Assembly: GCA_016702705.1 (NCBI GenBank)
Contig: JADJDM010000016.1
Span: forward strand, 62,001 to 126,000
Length of the DNA: 64,000 nt
Direction: 5' to 3'
Origin: Bacteroidota bacterium
GTDB taxonomy: Bacteria; Bacteroidota; Bacteroidia; B-17B0; Aurantibacillaceae
A model generated the notes under the pieces. The model did no database searches. It was not told the DNA's origin and saw only the letters and a list, made by a program, of their open reading frames with translations. Shown in pieces: positions 1-8,465 of this stretch (within the stretch, counting starts at the first letter, position 1; each line of letters starts with the position of its first letter). A program made the position numbers and the translations under genes.

Positions 1-585
1 TATCCAACAGAGTTTAAAAAAGGTGTTACTTACGGTATGTACTCTGCTGACTTAGCTTACGCAGCTTCGTTTAACAAGAGTAATGATTTACTTGCATTAT
101 TTGCTGCTACTCGTAAAGCTGCTGAAAGTGCAAACGTTGTGAAAATATTTGATGACGTTACTAAAAATGCTCATTTCGAAGAGTTCCAAAGTAATCCGGA
201 CTCTTTATCTGCAATTTTAGAACGTGTGTATGTTACAACAGAAAGTTTTTTAGAATCAGATAAACACATGGATATCGCTACTCGCGTATTAGTTGGTGCT
301 TGGGTCGAAGGACAATATTTATTACTTTCTTCTATCGACGGACAAAAATCTAAGAAAGATTTAGATTTAAAAACAAAAGTTTGGGAAGCTAAAATTCATT
401 TGAATAATATTAATGAATTATTAAAAGAATATCCTGAAGACCAAGATTTGGTTCCTATTGCAACTATGTTAGCTGATTATATGAAAGATTACGAAGGTGT
501 TTCTGCAGCTGACCAATTCACAAAGGAAAAGATTTCAAAAATGTTAGCTGATATTAAAACGATTCGTACGAAGTTAGCTGAATAA
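1..585 (+). CDS. C-terminal part of an uncharacterised protein (5' end outside window)
   Basis: The reading frame is open from the first base (it encodes YPTEFKKGVTYG before the first in-frame ATG at 37), so the gene begins upstream and only about 194 residues are visible. The visible part is mostly alpha-helical, soluble and Lys/Glu/Leu rich. It has no membrane segment or Cys motif that I can see. It faintly resembles uncharacterised Bacteroidota lipoproteins of about 270 residues, but that is recollection and not demonstrated, and no function is assigned. It ends in TAATAA and is followed by a strong hairpin terminator shared with the convergent acyltransferase gene. Confidence 0.6.
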   Translation, partial: YPTEFKKGVTYGMYSADLAYAASFNKSNDLLALFAATRKAAESANVVKIFDDVTKNAHFEEFQSNPDSLSAILERVYVTTESFLESDKHMDIATRVLVGAWVEGQYLLLSSIDGQKSKKDLDLKTKVWEAKIHLNNINELLKEYPEDQDLVPIATMLADYMKDYEGVSAADQFTKEKISKMLADIKTIRTKLAE

Positions 586-603
586 TAAATGGATGAACTA
601 TTA

Positions 604-636
604 AAAAGCCCGATAACATAATGTTATCGGGCTTTT
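604..636. terminator. Bidirectional Rho-independent terminator
   Basis: A near-perfect inverted repeat pairs 604-619 with 621-636 (AAAAGCCCGATAACAT and its complement). The A-run on one side and the T-run on the other let it work on both strands. It lies between the convergent genes ending at 585 and 654. Confidence 0.9.
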
Positions 637-653
637 GCTTTTATGCGTGTGAA

Positions 654-1508
654 TTAATTTACAAATTCTTCAAATGATTTTCCCGTTCCTTTTTCTAACT
701 CATACACATAAGCTTTTACTTTTTGCGCCCAAACTAAATGATTGTGGCGTTTATCAAAAACTTCATAGCTAAAAGGTTTTCCAACTTTTATGTGAATGGT
801 CTTATTGTTTTGTTTTACCATTTCATCGGCTAAAAAAAACATTTCAATATTTGCTTTAATGCGAAGTCGTTTACGCCACATGGCAAAATTGTAAAAAAAG
901 GAAGAATTTTTCCCTTCAATAAAAACTGGCACAATGGTTCGTTTATGTTTTATGGATTGTGTAATAAAACTCTTTTTCCATTCTAAATCTTTTACAATTC
1001 CACTTTGTTTTCTCGATACCATCCCAGCCGGAAAAACAAGAACAGCATGCTCTGATGAATAAGTGCTGTCAATAATCTTTAAAGCATCCGCAGCCGTTTT
1101 CCCAACTTTGTTTACTCCAACAAATAGACGTTTAAAATTAACGAGTTTCAGTAGAATATCATTCACTAAAAACCGAACATCTAATCTTACATTACTAACA
1201 GCTTTTATAAGTGCAAGTCCATCTAATCCGCCCAAAGGATGATTGCTTGCAATAATTACCCCGCCCTCTTTTGGAATATTTTCAAGTCCTTCCCAACTAA
1301 CTTTTGCCCCTAAGTAGTTAAGCGCAGCTTCATTAAATTCATGCTCATATACTTCCCCATGAATTTTAATTCCTTTATTAATGAAATCTTCATGTAATTT
1401 CTTCTTTATGTAATTAATCACAAAACGAGGTAAAATTTTAGCTAAACGAGGATTTTTTTCCCGAATAACTCCCTCAACATCAATGAATTTCTCTTTTTCC
1501 TGTGTCAT
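654..1508 (-). CDS. PlsC-like lysophospholipid/O-acyltransferase (hemolysin/OlsA-type)
   Basis: Predicted 284-residue acyltransferase of the PlsC superfamily, expected to transfer an acyl chain to a lipid acceptor at the inner membrane. The catalytic block is SNHPLGGLDG at about 88-97, with His90 and Asp96, and the second block is VFPAGMVSRK at about 158-167 in place of the classical FPEG. The His-Asp spacing is five residues instead of the usual four (HX4D). In my knowledge this spacing, together with the FPAG form, is typical of the hemolysin/OlsA-like branch that makes amino-acid lipids in Bacteroidota, not glycerophospholipid PlsC. There is no obvious membrane helix. The ATG at 1508 is a clear start. 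The substrate is inferred only from the branch. Confidence 0.75.
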   Translation of the reverse strand: MTQEKEKFIDVEGVIREKNPRLAKILPRFVINYIKKKLHEDFINKGIKIHGEVYEHEFNEAALNYLGAKVSWEGLENIPKEGGVIIASNHPLGGLDGLALIKAVSNVRLDVRFLVNDILLKLVNFKRLFVGVNKVGKTAADALKIIDSTYSSEHAVLVFPAGMVSRKQSGIVKDLEWKKSFITQSIKHKRTIVPVFIEGKNSSFFYNFAMWRKRLRIKANIEMFFLADEMVKQNNKTIHIKVGKPFSYEVFDKRHNHLVWAQKVKAYVYELEKGTGKSFEEFVN

Positions 1509-1675
1509 CTTTAAAATTTAACATGTTCAAAACGTGTTAATAGCGCTACTCGCTTCCGGTTGTGTTTTTGCTATGAAATCAATCATTTTCTCAGCAATAA
1601 TAAGCAATTCACAACAACAAAGCACTAAAAAAAAATCATTCCAAAAACAAGTTCAAAATCCAAGTTTTCAACAAA

Positions 1676-1715
1676 GTGGTAAAAAATGGTAGAGAGTGGT
1701 AGGAAGTGGTAAAAT
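1676..1715 (+). promoter_or_regulatory. MraZ operator: four 10-bp direct repeats
   Basis: Four head-to-tail decamers occur at 1676, 1686, 1696 and 1706: GTGGTAAAAA, ATGGTAGAGA, GTGGTAGGAA and GTGGTAAAAT. A ring-shaped MraZ oligomer is known to bind short G-rich repeats spaced by one helical turn upstream of mraZ. The array sits directly upstream of the -7 element, where the -33 region should be, so binding would block the promoter (negative autoregulation, inferred). Confidence 0.85.
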
Positions 1716-1720
1716 TTAGC

Positions 1721-1728
1721 TATTTTTG
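1721..1728 (+). promoter_or_regulatory. -7 element of the dcw promoter (TATTTTTG)
   Basis: Exact match to the Bacteroidota TAnnTTTG element, 24 bases before the mraZ ATG. No clear -33 TTG is present; the MraZ repeats occupy that place. Confidence 0.6.
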
Positions 1729-1752
1729 ACCTGTCTTTCGAAGGATAAATAA

Positions 1753-2220
1753 ATGGCAAGTCTAATAGGTGAATTTGATTGTAAGGTTGACGCAAAAGGG
1801 CGTTTTATGTTCCCTGTCAATTTAAAAAAGCAGCTCGAAGCAACTTTTGAGAAAGGCTTTGTCATAAACAGAAATTTGCACCAAAAGTGCCTCGTTCTTT
1901 ATCCAATTGTTGAGTGGGAAAAGCTAAATAAGAAATTAAGTAAGCTTAACCGTTTAATAAAAGCGAATGATGTGCTCGTTAGAAAATTCACAGGCGGGGC
2001 AACCGGATGTGATCCTGATAACACTGGAAGGATTTTGTTACCAAAAGCTTTAAATGATTACGCTGATATAAAAGCTGACATTAAAGTTTTAGGAAGTAAT
2101 AATGTAATTGAGATTTGGGATAAGAAGTTGTACGAAGATTTCTTAAATCAAGATTTAGATATTGAGAAGTTGGCTGAAGATGTGTTAGGCGGTTTGGATT
2201 TTAATGACGAAACTGAATGA
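1753..2220 (+). CDS. mraZ: Transcriptional regulator MraZ
   Basis: 155-residue MraZ, the first gene of the division and cell-wall cluster. It carries the two tandem SpoVT/AbrB-like DNA-binding halves typical of the family, each with the DxxGR signature: D13-AKG-R17, followed by FMFP, and D89-NTG-R93, followed by ILLP. MraZ forms a ring oligomer that represses its own operon. The repeat array just upstream (1676-1715) is the expected binding site, so autoregulation is likely. The stop overlaps the rsmH start in an ATGA arrangement (2217-2220), which suggests translational coupling. The acidic C-terminus (about 130-155) is a normal variable tail. Confidence 0.97.
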   Translation: MASLIGEFDCKVDAKGRFMFPVNLKKQLEATFEKGFVINRNLHQKCLVLYPIVEWEKLNKKLSKLNRLIKANDVLVRKFTGGATGCDPDNTGRILLPKALNDYADIKADIKVLGSNNVIEIWDKKLYEDFLNQDLDIEKLAEDVLGGLDFNDETE

Positions 2221-3115
2221 CCTACCACAACCCCGTTCTTTTAAAAGAGTGTATTGAAGGATTGAATATTAATCCAGATGGAATTTATGTAGACGTAACC
2301 TTTGGTGGTGGCGGACATTCTAAAAAAATTCTTGAACAACTTAGCGATAAAGGAAAACTAATTGCTTTTGATCAAGATAAACAGGCTCAACAGAATGTTC
2401 CCAACGACAAGCGTTTCATCTTTGTAAATCAAAATTTTATGTACTTACAAAATTTCTTGCGCATGCACGGAATAACAAAAGTAAATGGAATTTTAGCTGA
2501 TCTGGGTGTTTCATCTCATCAATTTGATACAGGCGAAAGAGGCTTCTCCATTCGTTTTGAGGGCGACCTTGATATGCGAATGAATATGGATGCTCCTTTA
2601 ACTGCTGCAAAAGTAGTTAATGAGTACGAAGGAAAGAGCTTTCACGCATATTCAGATTGTATGGTGAGATTGAGAATTTCAGAAAACTGTCCGACTTAAT
2701 TGTTGGTTCAAGAACTGATAATCCAATTAAAACCACGCTTCAGCTGAAGGAGTTAATCACAGCGGTAGCACCTAAACATGCGGAGCATAAATATTTTGCG
2801 CGTGTTTTTCAGGCATTACGAATTGAAGTGAACAAAGAGATGGAAGTTTTAGAATCCTTTTTAAATCAATGCTTACCAGTGTTGGATACAAAAGGAAGAT
2901 TGGTAGTGATGAGTTACCATTCCTTGGAAGATAGACTGGTAAAGGATTACATGAAGACCGGAAATTGCGAAGGAAACATTGAAAAAGATTTTTTCGGAAA
3001 CATACACAGGCCTTTCAATTTAATAACACGAAAGCCGGTTGTACCGAGTGATGAAGAAATAGAAATAAATAACAGAGCGAGAAGCGCTAAGCTGCGAATC
3101 GCCGAGAAAATATAA
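2217..3115 (+). CDS. rsmH: 16S rRNA (cytosine1402-N4)-methyltransferase RsmH, interrupted by a frameshift
   Basis: RsmH (MraW) methylates N4 of C1402 in 16S rRNA using S-adenosylmethionine. The SAM-binding motif VDVTFGGGGHSK lies at about 25-36, and the C-terminal part has the family blocks KTTLQLKELI, FARVFQALRIEVN and MSYHSLEDRLVKDY. The gene is split. The first frame runs 2217-2699 but loses homology after NEYEG, and the second resumes in another frame. Adding one A to the AAA run at 2633-2635 restores NEYEGKELSRIFRLYGEIE and a 299-residue protein of normal length. Because the whole upstream and downstream cluster is intact, I treat it as one gene with a probable sequencing indel. It overlaps mraZ by ATGA. 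Confidence 0.92.
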
Positions 3116-3124
3116 AGAATAAAG

Positions 3125-3556
3125 TTGGCAAATAAATTTAAAGAGATACACGAAGAAGAAACAGTAATTGAAGAAGTTGTTGTAGAACAACCGACTCAAA
3201 AAAAGTCTCCTTCAAAAAAGAAAGGTGTACTCTTTAAATCCTTGTCAGCCGTGTTTGGTGGCACATTTTTAAGTAACGATAATGTATTAAAACATATACC
3301 GTTCGTATTATTTCTTTCAGGACTTGGCATATTTTATATTGCTAATGGTTACTGGGCTGATGATAAAATACGAATGCAAAGCAAATTGGTAAGCGGTAAC
3401 AAAGAGTTGCGTAGTGAGTATATCTCGGGCAAATCAGAGTTAATGTTTATTAGTAAACAGAGTGAAGTGGCTAAAGCTGTAGAAAGCATGGGACTAAGAG
3501 AGCCAATAGTTCCGCCAATGAAGATAATAGTACCGGACTCTGTAAATCATAAATAA
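3125..3556 (+). CDS. ftsL: FtsL-like cell division protein
   Basis: 143-residue bitopic membrane protein in the ftsL position. It has a cytoplasmic N-terminus of about 56 residues that is rich in Glu then Lys, one membrane helix at about 57-75 (IPFVLFLSGLGIFYIANGYW), and a periplasmic heptad-like region at about 80-122. This is the layout of the Bacteroidota FtsL-like family, which replaces classical FtsL in the FtsQLB-type divisome subcomplex. The start is TTG at 3125. No ATG exists before residue 84, and the TTG lies nine bases after the rsmH stop. The name is based on position and topology, because FtsL sequences are poorly conserved. Confidence 0.8.
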   Translation: MANKFKEIHEEETVIEEVVVEQPTQKKSPSKKKGVLFKSLSAVFGGTFLSNDNVLKHIPFVLFLSGLGIFYIANGYWADDKIRMQSKLVSGNKELRSEYISGKSELMFISKQSEVAKAVESMGLREPIVPPMKIIVPDSVNHK

Positions 3557-3596
3557 AGTATAACTGTTTCGGCAGATAAAAACCGATAATTAACAA

Positions 3597-5729
3597 GTGG
3601 AACACAAAAAGGACATATTGTGGCGGACGTATATTGTCTACGTTTTAATGGTTATCTTCTCGATATCCATTGTTTGGCGCATAGTTACAGTTCAGTTTGT
3701 TGAAGGTGATATGTGGAAAGAAAAAGCAGACAAGCTTACAACCATGTATGTAGATATTGAAGCAGCTCGTGGAAATATTTTTGATGTTAACGGAAACTTA
3801 TTAGCCACATCTCTTCCTTATTATGAAGTTGGAATGGATGTAAATGCACCTGCGATTGTTAATGATACATTTAATAGATATCGCGCACCACTCGCAAATG
3901 AATTAGCAAATTTATTTAAAGACAAAACGGCAAAACAATATTTAACGCTATTAAATAAAGCAAGAACAAAAAATGATAGATACATTGTTCTGCATCGTAA
4001 TGTTTCCTACAAAGATTTAAAAACAATGAAATCATTTCCTCTTTTACGTAAAGGTAAAAGAGGCGGTTTAGTTTATTTACAAACTAATAGAAGAGAACGT
4101 CCTTTTCAAATGCTGGCTAATCGCACCATTGGTTATGTTAAATATAATGCTGATGATACAACGCGTGTAGGAATTGAAGGTGCATTTGATGATACGTTAA
4201 GAGGGATTAGTGGAAAACGTTTGATGCAAAAAATTGCAGCGGATGTTTGGCGCCCAATTAATGATGAAAACGAAATTGAACCTAAAGACGGAAATGATAT
4301 TTACACAACCATTGATATCAATATTCAAGACGTTGCAGAAAATGCATTATTAAAATCATTAATAAAAAACAGTGCAAGCCATGGTTGTGCAATTTTAATG
4401 GAAGTTAAAACTGGTGAAATAAAAGCGATTGCAAATTTAGAACGCTCGAAAAAAGATTCGTCTTTATATCAAGAAACATTTAATTACGCTATTGGTTATC
4501 CATCTGAACCAGGATCTACATTTAAGTTAGCTTCTTTGTTAGCAGCTATGGATGATGGTTATGTTGATTTGGATGATGAGTTTTTTGTAGGTAATGGAGT
4601 TTGTAAGTATTATGATAGAGAGATGAAAGATTCTCATGAGCCTGAAACCCCAAGAATGACTGTGAAAAGAATTTTTGAAACATCGTCAAATGTTGGAGTG
4701 AGCCAAATAATTACAAAGTATTACAGCAAAGATCCTAAGAAATTCGTTGATAAATTAAAATCATTTAATCTAGAAAAGCCAATCGGTTTGGGTATTCCTG
4801 GTGAAGGAAAACCAAAAATTAAAAATGTTGCAACAAGTGAGTGGTACGGTACAACTTTACCATGGATGTCGATTGGTTACGAAGTTGCAGTTACTCCATT
4901 GCAGACATTAACATTATATAATACGGTTGCAAATAATGGAGCAATGGTTAAGCCACGTTTTATTAGAGAGATTCAACACAATGGAAAAACAATTAAAACG
5001 TTTGAACCTGAAGTTATTCATGCGCAAATGGTGAAGCCATCAACAGCTAAACTTGCACAAAAATTATTAGAAGGTGTTGTTGAAAATGGTTCTGGTAAAG
5101 GAATAAACATTACAGCTTTTAAAGTTGCAGGTAAAACGGGAACAGCGCAAATTGCATATGGAGGAAAAAGTTATGGTTCGGTTGGAAATCGCTCTTACCA
5201 AGCTTCTTTCGTAGGATACTTCCCTGCACACAAACCATTGTATTCTTGTATTGTTGTAATTTATAATCCTTCTGCAGGAAATTATTATGGCGGTTTAGTT
5301 TCTGCTCCTGTGTTTAAAGAGATAGCTGAAAAAGTTTATTCGAGCAGTTTAGATTTCCAACAAGAAATTAATTACAAGAAACCTTTGCTTACGAAAATCC
5401 CCGATTTAATTAAAACCAAACGCGAAGACGCAATTAGAATTTTAACTGATTTAAATATTCCATACTTAGCTTCTGTTGATGATTCGGAATGGATATCGAA
5501 AGGACAAGATTCAACCAAAGTAACTATTACAGGAAATAAAATTGAAGGTGAATTAAAAAAAGGCGTAGTGCCTAGTTTGTTAGGTTTATCGGCAAAGGAT
5601 GCTTTGTACTTATTAGAAAACAATGGGATGAGTGTAAGATTAAACGGTATTGGAACTGTGAAAAAACAATCATTGGAAGCTGGCACAAAATATTTTAAAG
5701 GGTCGATGATAACCTTAACACTAGGGTAA
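3597..5729 (+). CDS. ftsI: Division-specific class B penicillin-binding protein with PASTA domain(s)
   Basis: 710-residue peptidoglycan D,D-transpeptidase (PBP3/FtsI type) that cross-links septal murein in the periplasm. It has an N-terminal membrane anchor at about 9-30, a dimerisation domain, and a transpeptidase domain with all three motifs: S307-TF-K310 (acylated serine), S363-S-N365, and K513-T-G-T516. A PASTA domain occupies about 656-710 (VVPSLLGLSAKDALYLL), and a weaker PASTA-like segment about 596-640. The start is GTG at 3597, 40 bases after ftsL, with no better ATG nearby. It acts together with the SEDS glycosyltransferase FtsW encoded downstream. PASTA extensions occur in many Bacteroidota FtsI proteins. 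Confidence 0.95.
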   Translation: MEHKKDILWRTYIVYVLMVIFSISIVWRIVTVQFVEGDMWKEKADKLTTMYVDIEAARGNIFDVNGNLLATSLPYYEVGMDVNAPAIVNDTFNRYRAPLANELANLFKDKTAKQYLTLLNKARTKNDRYIVLHRNVSYKDLKTMKSFPLLRKGKRGGLVYLQTNRRERPFQMLANRTIGYVKYNADDTTRVGIEGAFDDTLRGISGKRLMQKIAADVWRPINDENEIEPKDGNDIYTTIDINIQDVAENALLKSLIKNSASHGCAILMEVKTGEIKAIANLERSKKDSSLYQETFNYAIGYPSEPGSTFKLASLLAAMDDGYVDLDDEFFVGNGVCKYYDREMKDSHEPETPRMTVKRIFETSSNVGVSQIITKYYSKDPKKFVDKLKSFNLEKPIGLGIPGEGKPKIKNVATSEWYGTTLPWMSIGYEVAVTPLQTLTLYNTVANNGAMVKPRFIREIQHNGKTIKTFEPEVIHAQMVKPSTAKLAQKLLEGVVENGSGKGINITAFKVAGKTGTAQIAYGGKSYGSVGNRSYQASFVGYFPAHKPLYSCIVVIYNPSAGNYYGGLVSAPVFKEIAEKVYSSSLDFQQEINYKKPLLTKIPDLIKTKREDAIRILTDLNIPYLASVDDSEWISKGQDSTKVTITGNKIEGELKKGVVPSLLGLSAKDALYLLENNGMSVRLNGIGTVKKQSLEAGTKYFKGSMITLTLG

Positions 5730-5733
5730 GAAT

Positions 5734-7197
5734 ATGAAGTTATTAAAAGACATACTATATAAAACAGGTCTTGAAGAAATTCGAGGCACAACAAACATTG
5801 CAGTTTCTGCAATGGTGTTCGACTCCAGAAATGCAAGAAAAGATTGTTTGTTTGTTGCAACAAGAGGAACAAGCGTTGATGGACATTTATTTATTAATAA
5901 AGCTATCGAAGGCGGGGCAAATGCAATTGTGTGCGAAGAGTTTCCTGATGAGCAATTTGAAAATATTACTTACGTAAAAGTAAAAGATGCATCTTATGCA
6001 TTGGGCATCATGGCTTCTAATTTTTACGATGAGCCTTCTACTAAATTAAAATTAGTTGGTGTTACTGGAACTAATGGAAAAACGACTACTGTAACCTTAC
6101 TTTATAATTTATTTAAATCGCTTGGTTACACAGTAGGTTTAATTTCTACAGTTCGTAATAAAATTCATAACGAAGTTATCCCTGCTACCCACACAACTCC
6201 TGACGCTGTTGCGTTAAATGAGTTATTGAGTAAAATGCATGAAAAAGGTTGTCAGTATGTTTTTATGGAGGTTAGCTCACACGCTGTTGCACAACACAGA
6301 ATAGCGGGTGTAACGTTTGCAGGTGGAGTATTCACTAATATTACCCACGATCATTTAGATTACCATAAAACTTTTGATGAATACATCAAAGCAAAAAAAG
6401 GATTCTTTGATAAATTAAATGATGAAGCATTTGCATTAACTAACAAAGACGATAGAAATGGTTTAGTGATGTTGCAAAATACTTCTGCTAAAAAACATAG
6501 TTACGCTTTAAAAAGCATTGCTGATTTTAAATGCAGAATCATCGAAAACCATTTACATGGTTTGTTGCTTAACATCGATGGGCAAGAAGTATGGGTGAAA
6601 TTAATCGGAAACTTTAATGCTTACAATGTATTAGCAGTATATGCTACAGCGGTTTTATTAAAACAGGATAAAACAAATGTATTAACAGCATTAAGCACAT
6701 TAAACGCAGTTGAAGGAAGATTCCAACAATTAAAATCAACAACTGGAATTACAGGAATAGTTGATTATGCTCACACACCTGATGCATTAAAAAATGTATT
6801 AGAAACAATAAAAAGTCTACGCACAGGAAACGAACAAGTGATTACACTTGTTGGTTGTGGTGGAGATAGAGATGCTGCAAAGCGTCCAATCATGGCGCAA
6901 ATTGCTTGCGAGTTGAGTACTAAAGTAATTCTTACTTCTGATAATCCTCGAAGCGAAGACCCTGAAAGTATTTTAGACCAAATGCAAAAAGGAATCGACC
7001 CAGTTGAAATGAAAAAGACTTTACGTATTAGCGATAGAAAGGAAGCAATACGTACTGCATGTTCATTAGCAAAACCAGGAGATATTATTTTGATTGCAGG
7101 TAAAGGACACGAGAATTATCAAGAAATAAAAGGTGTGAAACATCCATTTGACGATTTCGAAATTTTAAAAGAAACAACTAAAGATTTAGATATATAA
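5734..7197 (+). CDS. murE: UDP-MurNAc-tripeptide synthetase MurE, meso-diaminopimelate type
   Basis: 487-residue Mur ligase that adds the third stem-peptide residue to UDP-MurNAc-L-Ala-D-Glu with ATP in the cytoplasm. The ATP-binding loop GTNGKTTT lies at 112-119. The amino-acid selectivity motif D403-N-P-R406-SEDP has the DNPR form known for meso-diaminopimelate and not the lysine form, so the wall is predicted to be the A1gamma DAP type. It starts four bases after ftsI, and its TAA overlaps the mraY ATG by one base. Length and domain order are normal. Confidence 0.97.
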   Translation: MKLLKDILYKTGLEEIRGTTNIAVSAMVFDSRNARKDCLFVATRGTSVDGHLFINKAIEGGANAIVCEEFPDEQFENITYVKVKDASYALGIMASNFYDEPSTKLKLVGVTGTNGKTTTVTLLYNLFKSLGYTVGLISTVRNKIHNEVIPATHTTPDAVALNELLSKMHEKGCQYVFMEVSSHAVAQHRIAGVTFAGGVFTNITHDHLDYHKTFDEYIKAKKGFFDKLNDEAFALTNKDDRNGLVMLQNTSAKKHSYALKSIADFKCRIIENHLHGLLLNIDGQEVWVKLIGNFNAYNVLAVYATAVLLKQDKTNVLTALSTLNAVEGRFQQLKSTTGITGIVDYAHTPDALKNVLETIKSLRTGNEQVITLVGCGGDRDAAKRPIMAQIACELSTKVILTSDNPRSEDPESILDQMQKGIDPVEMKKTLRISDRKEAIRTACSLAKPGDIILIAGKGHENYQEIKGVKHPFDDFEILKETTKDLDI

Positions 7198-8462
7198 TGT
7201 TATACTACTTATTTACATGGCTTGATAAGCAATTCGATTTTCCGGGAGCGGGAGTGTTTCAATACATTTCGTTTCGTGCAGCAATGGCAGTTATTGGTTC
7301 ATTAGTGATTTCGCTTTTGTTTGGAAAAAAAATTATCAATTACATCCGCAAAAAACAAATTGGCGAAACAGTTCGTGAACTTGGTTTAGACGGACAAACG
7401 CAAAAAGCTGGAACACCAACAATGGGTGGATTAATTATTCTTGCTGCAATCATCATCCCAACTTTATTATTTGCAAAATTAAATAATGTTTACATCATCT
7501 TAATGTTGGTATCAACGGTATGGTTAGGTGCAATTGGTTTCTTAGATGATTACATTAAAGTATTTAAAAAGAACAAAGAAGGCTTAAAAGGAAAGTTTAA
7601 AGTTATTGGTCAAGTTGGTATTGGTTTAATAGTAGGTATTACTCTTTACTTCCATCCTGATGTAACAACTAAAGAGCGTGTATTTACAAGTGGCTCTAAG
7701 TCTACATTTGATCCTGCATTTGTTAATTCTGCAGAATATAAAGCACCAAAGTATGCAACTGAAGAAACGAAATCTATCAAAACAACTATCCCGTTTGTAA
7801 AAAATAATGAATTTGATTACAATGTAATTGTAAGATGGATTTGTGAAGATTGCAACAAGTGGGGATGGATAGTTTTTATTCCAATGGTAATCTTAATTGT
7901 TACAGCTGTTTCAAACGGGGCAAATATAACGGATGGTATAGATGGCTTAGCAACAGGGACTTCAGCTATCATCGGAACAACACTTGGAATACTTGCTTAC
8001 GTTTCGGGTAATACAGTTTTTGCAGATTACTTAAATATAATGTACATCCCGCATTCCGGTGAGCTAGTAATTTTTATTGCAGCTTTCGTTGGAGCGTGTA
8101 TTGGATTCCTTTGGTACAACTCTTTCCCTGCGCAAGTGTTTATGGGTGATACAGGAAGTTTAGCTTTAGGAGGAATCATTGCGGTGTTTGCAATTGCAAT
8201 TCGTAAAGAATTATTAATTCCAATTCTGTGCGGAATATTCTTAATCGAAAACGTTTCGGTTATCATGCAAGTTTATTATTTCAAGTATCAAAAGAAAAGA
8301 AGAGGAATCGAATTCGCGAAGGCAAATCGTTTATTTAAAATGGCACCTCTTCACCATCATTATCAAAAAGTTGGATTCCATGAATCAAAAATTGTTTCTC
8401 GTTTTTGGATTATCGGAATCATGTTAGCTGTATTAACAATTGTTACTTTAAAATTAAGATAA
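7197..8462 (+). CDS. mraY: Phospho-N-acetylmuramoyl-pentapeptide transferase MraY
   Basis: 421-residue polytopic inner-membrane enzyme that transfers phospho-MurNAc-pentapeptide to undecaprenyl phosphate, giving lipid I. The family motifs are present: FLDDYIKVFKK (catalytic Asp pair), NITDGIDGLATG, GDTGSLALGG and the HHH-containing LHHHYQKVG near the C-terminus. About 60 residues between helices (about 160-220) are longer than in E. coli MraY. This insertion is usual in Bacteroidota, so I do not consider it abnormal. The start overlaps the murE stop (TAATG), and murD follows after three bases. Confidence 0.97.
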   Translation: MLYYLFTWLDKQFDFPGAGVFQYISFRAAMAVIGSLVISLLFGKKIINYIRKKQIGETVRELGLDGQTQKAGTPTMGGLIILAAIIIPTLLFAKLNNVYIILMLVSTVWLGAIGFLDDYIKVFKKNKEGLKGKFKVIGQVGIGLIVGITLYFHPDVTTKERVFTSGSKSTFDPAFVNSAEYKAPKYATEETKSIKTTIPFVKNNEFDYNVIVRWICEDCNKWGWIVFIPMVILIVTAVSNGANITDGIDGLATGTSAIIGTTLGILAYVSGNTVFADYLNIMYIPHSGELVIFIAAFVGACIGFLWYNSFPAQVFMGDTGSLALGGIIAVFAIAIRKELLIPILCGIFLIENVSVIMQVYYFKYQKKRRGIEFAKANRLFKMAPLHHHYQKVGFHESKIVSRFWIIGIMLAVLTIVTLKLR

Positions 8463-8465
8463 GTA

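Noticed and set aside
2657..3115. Second rsmH part as a separate gene
   Set aside because: It is the C-terminal half of RsmH; one added A joins it to the first half.
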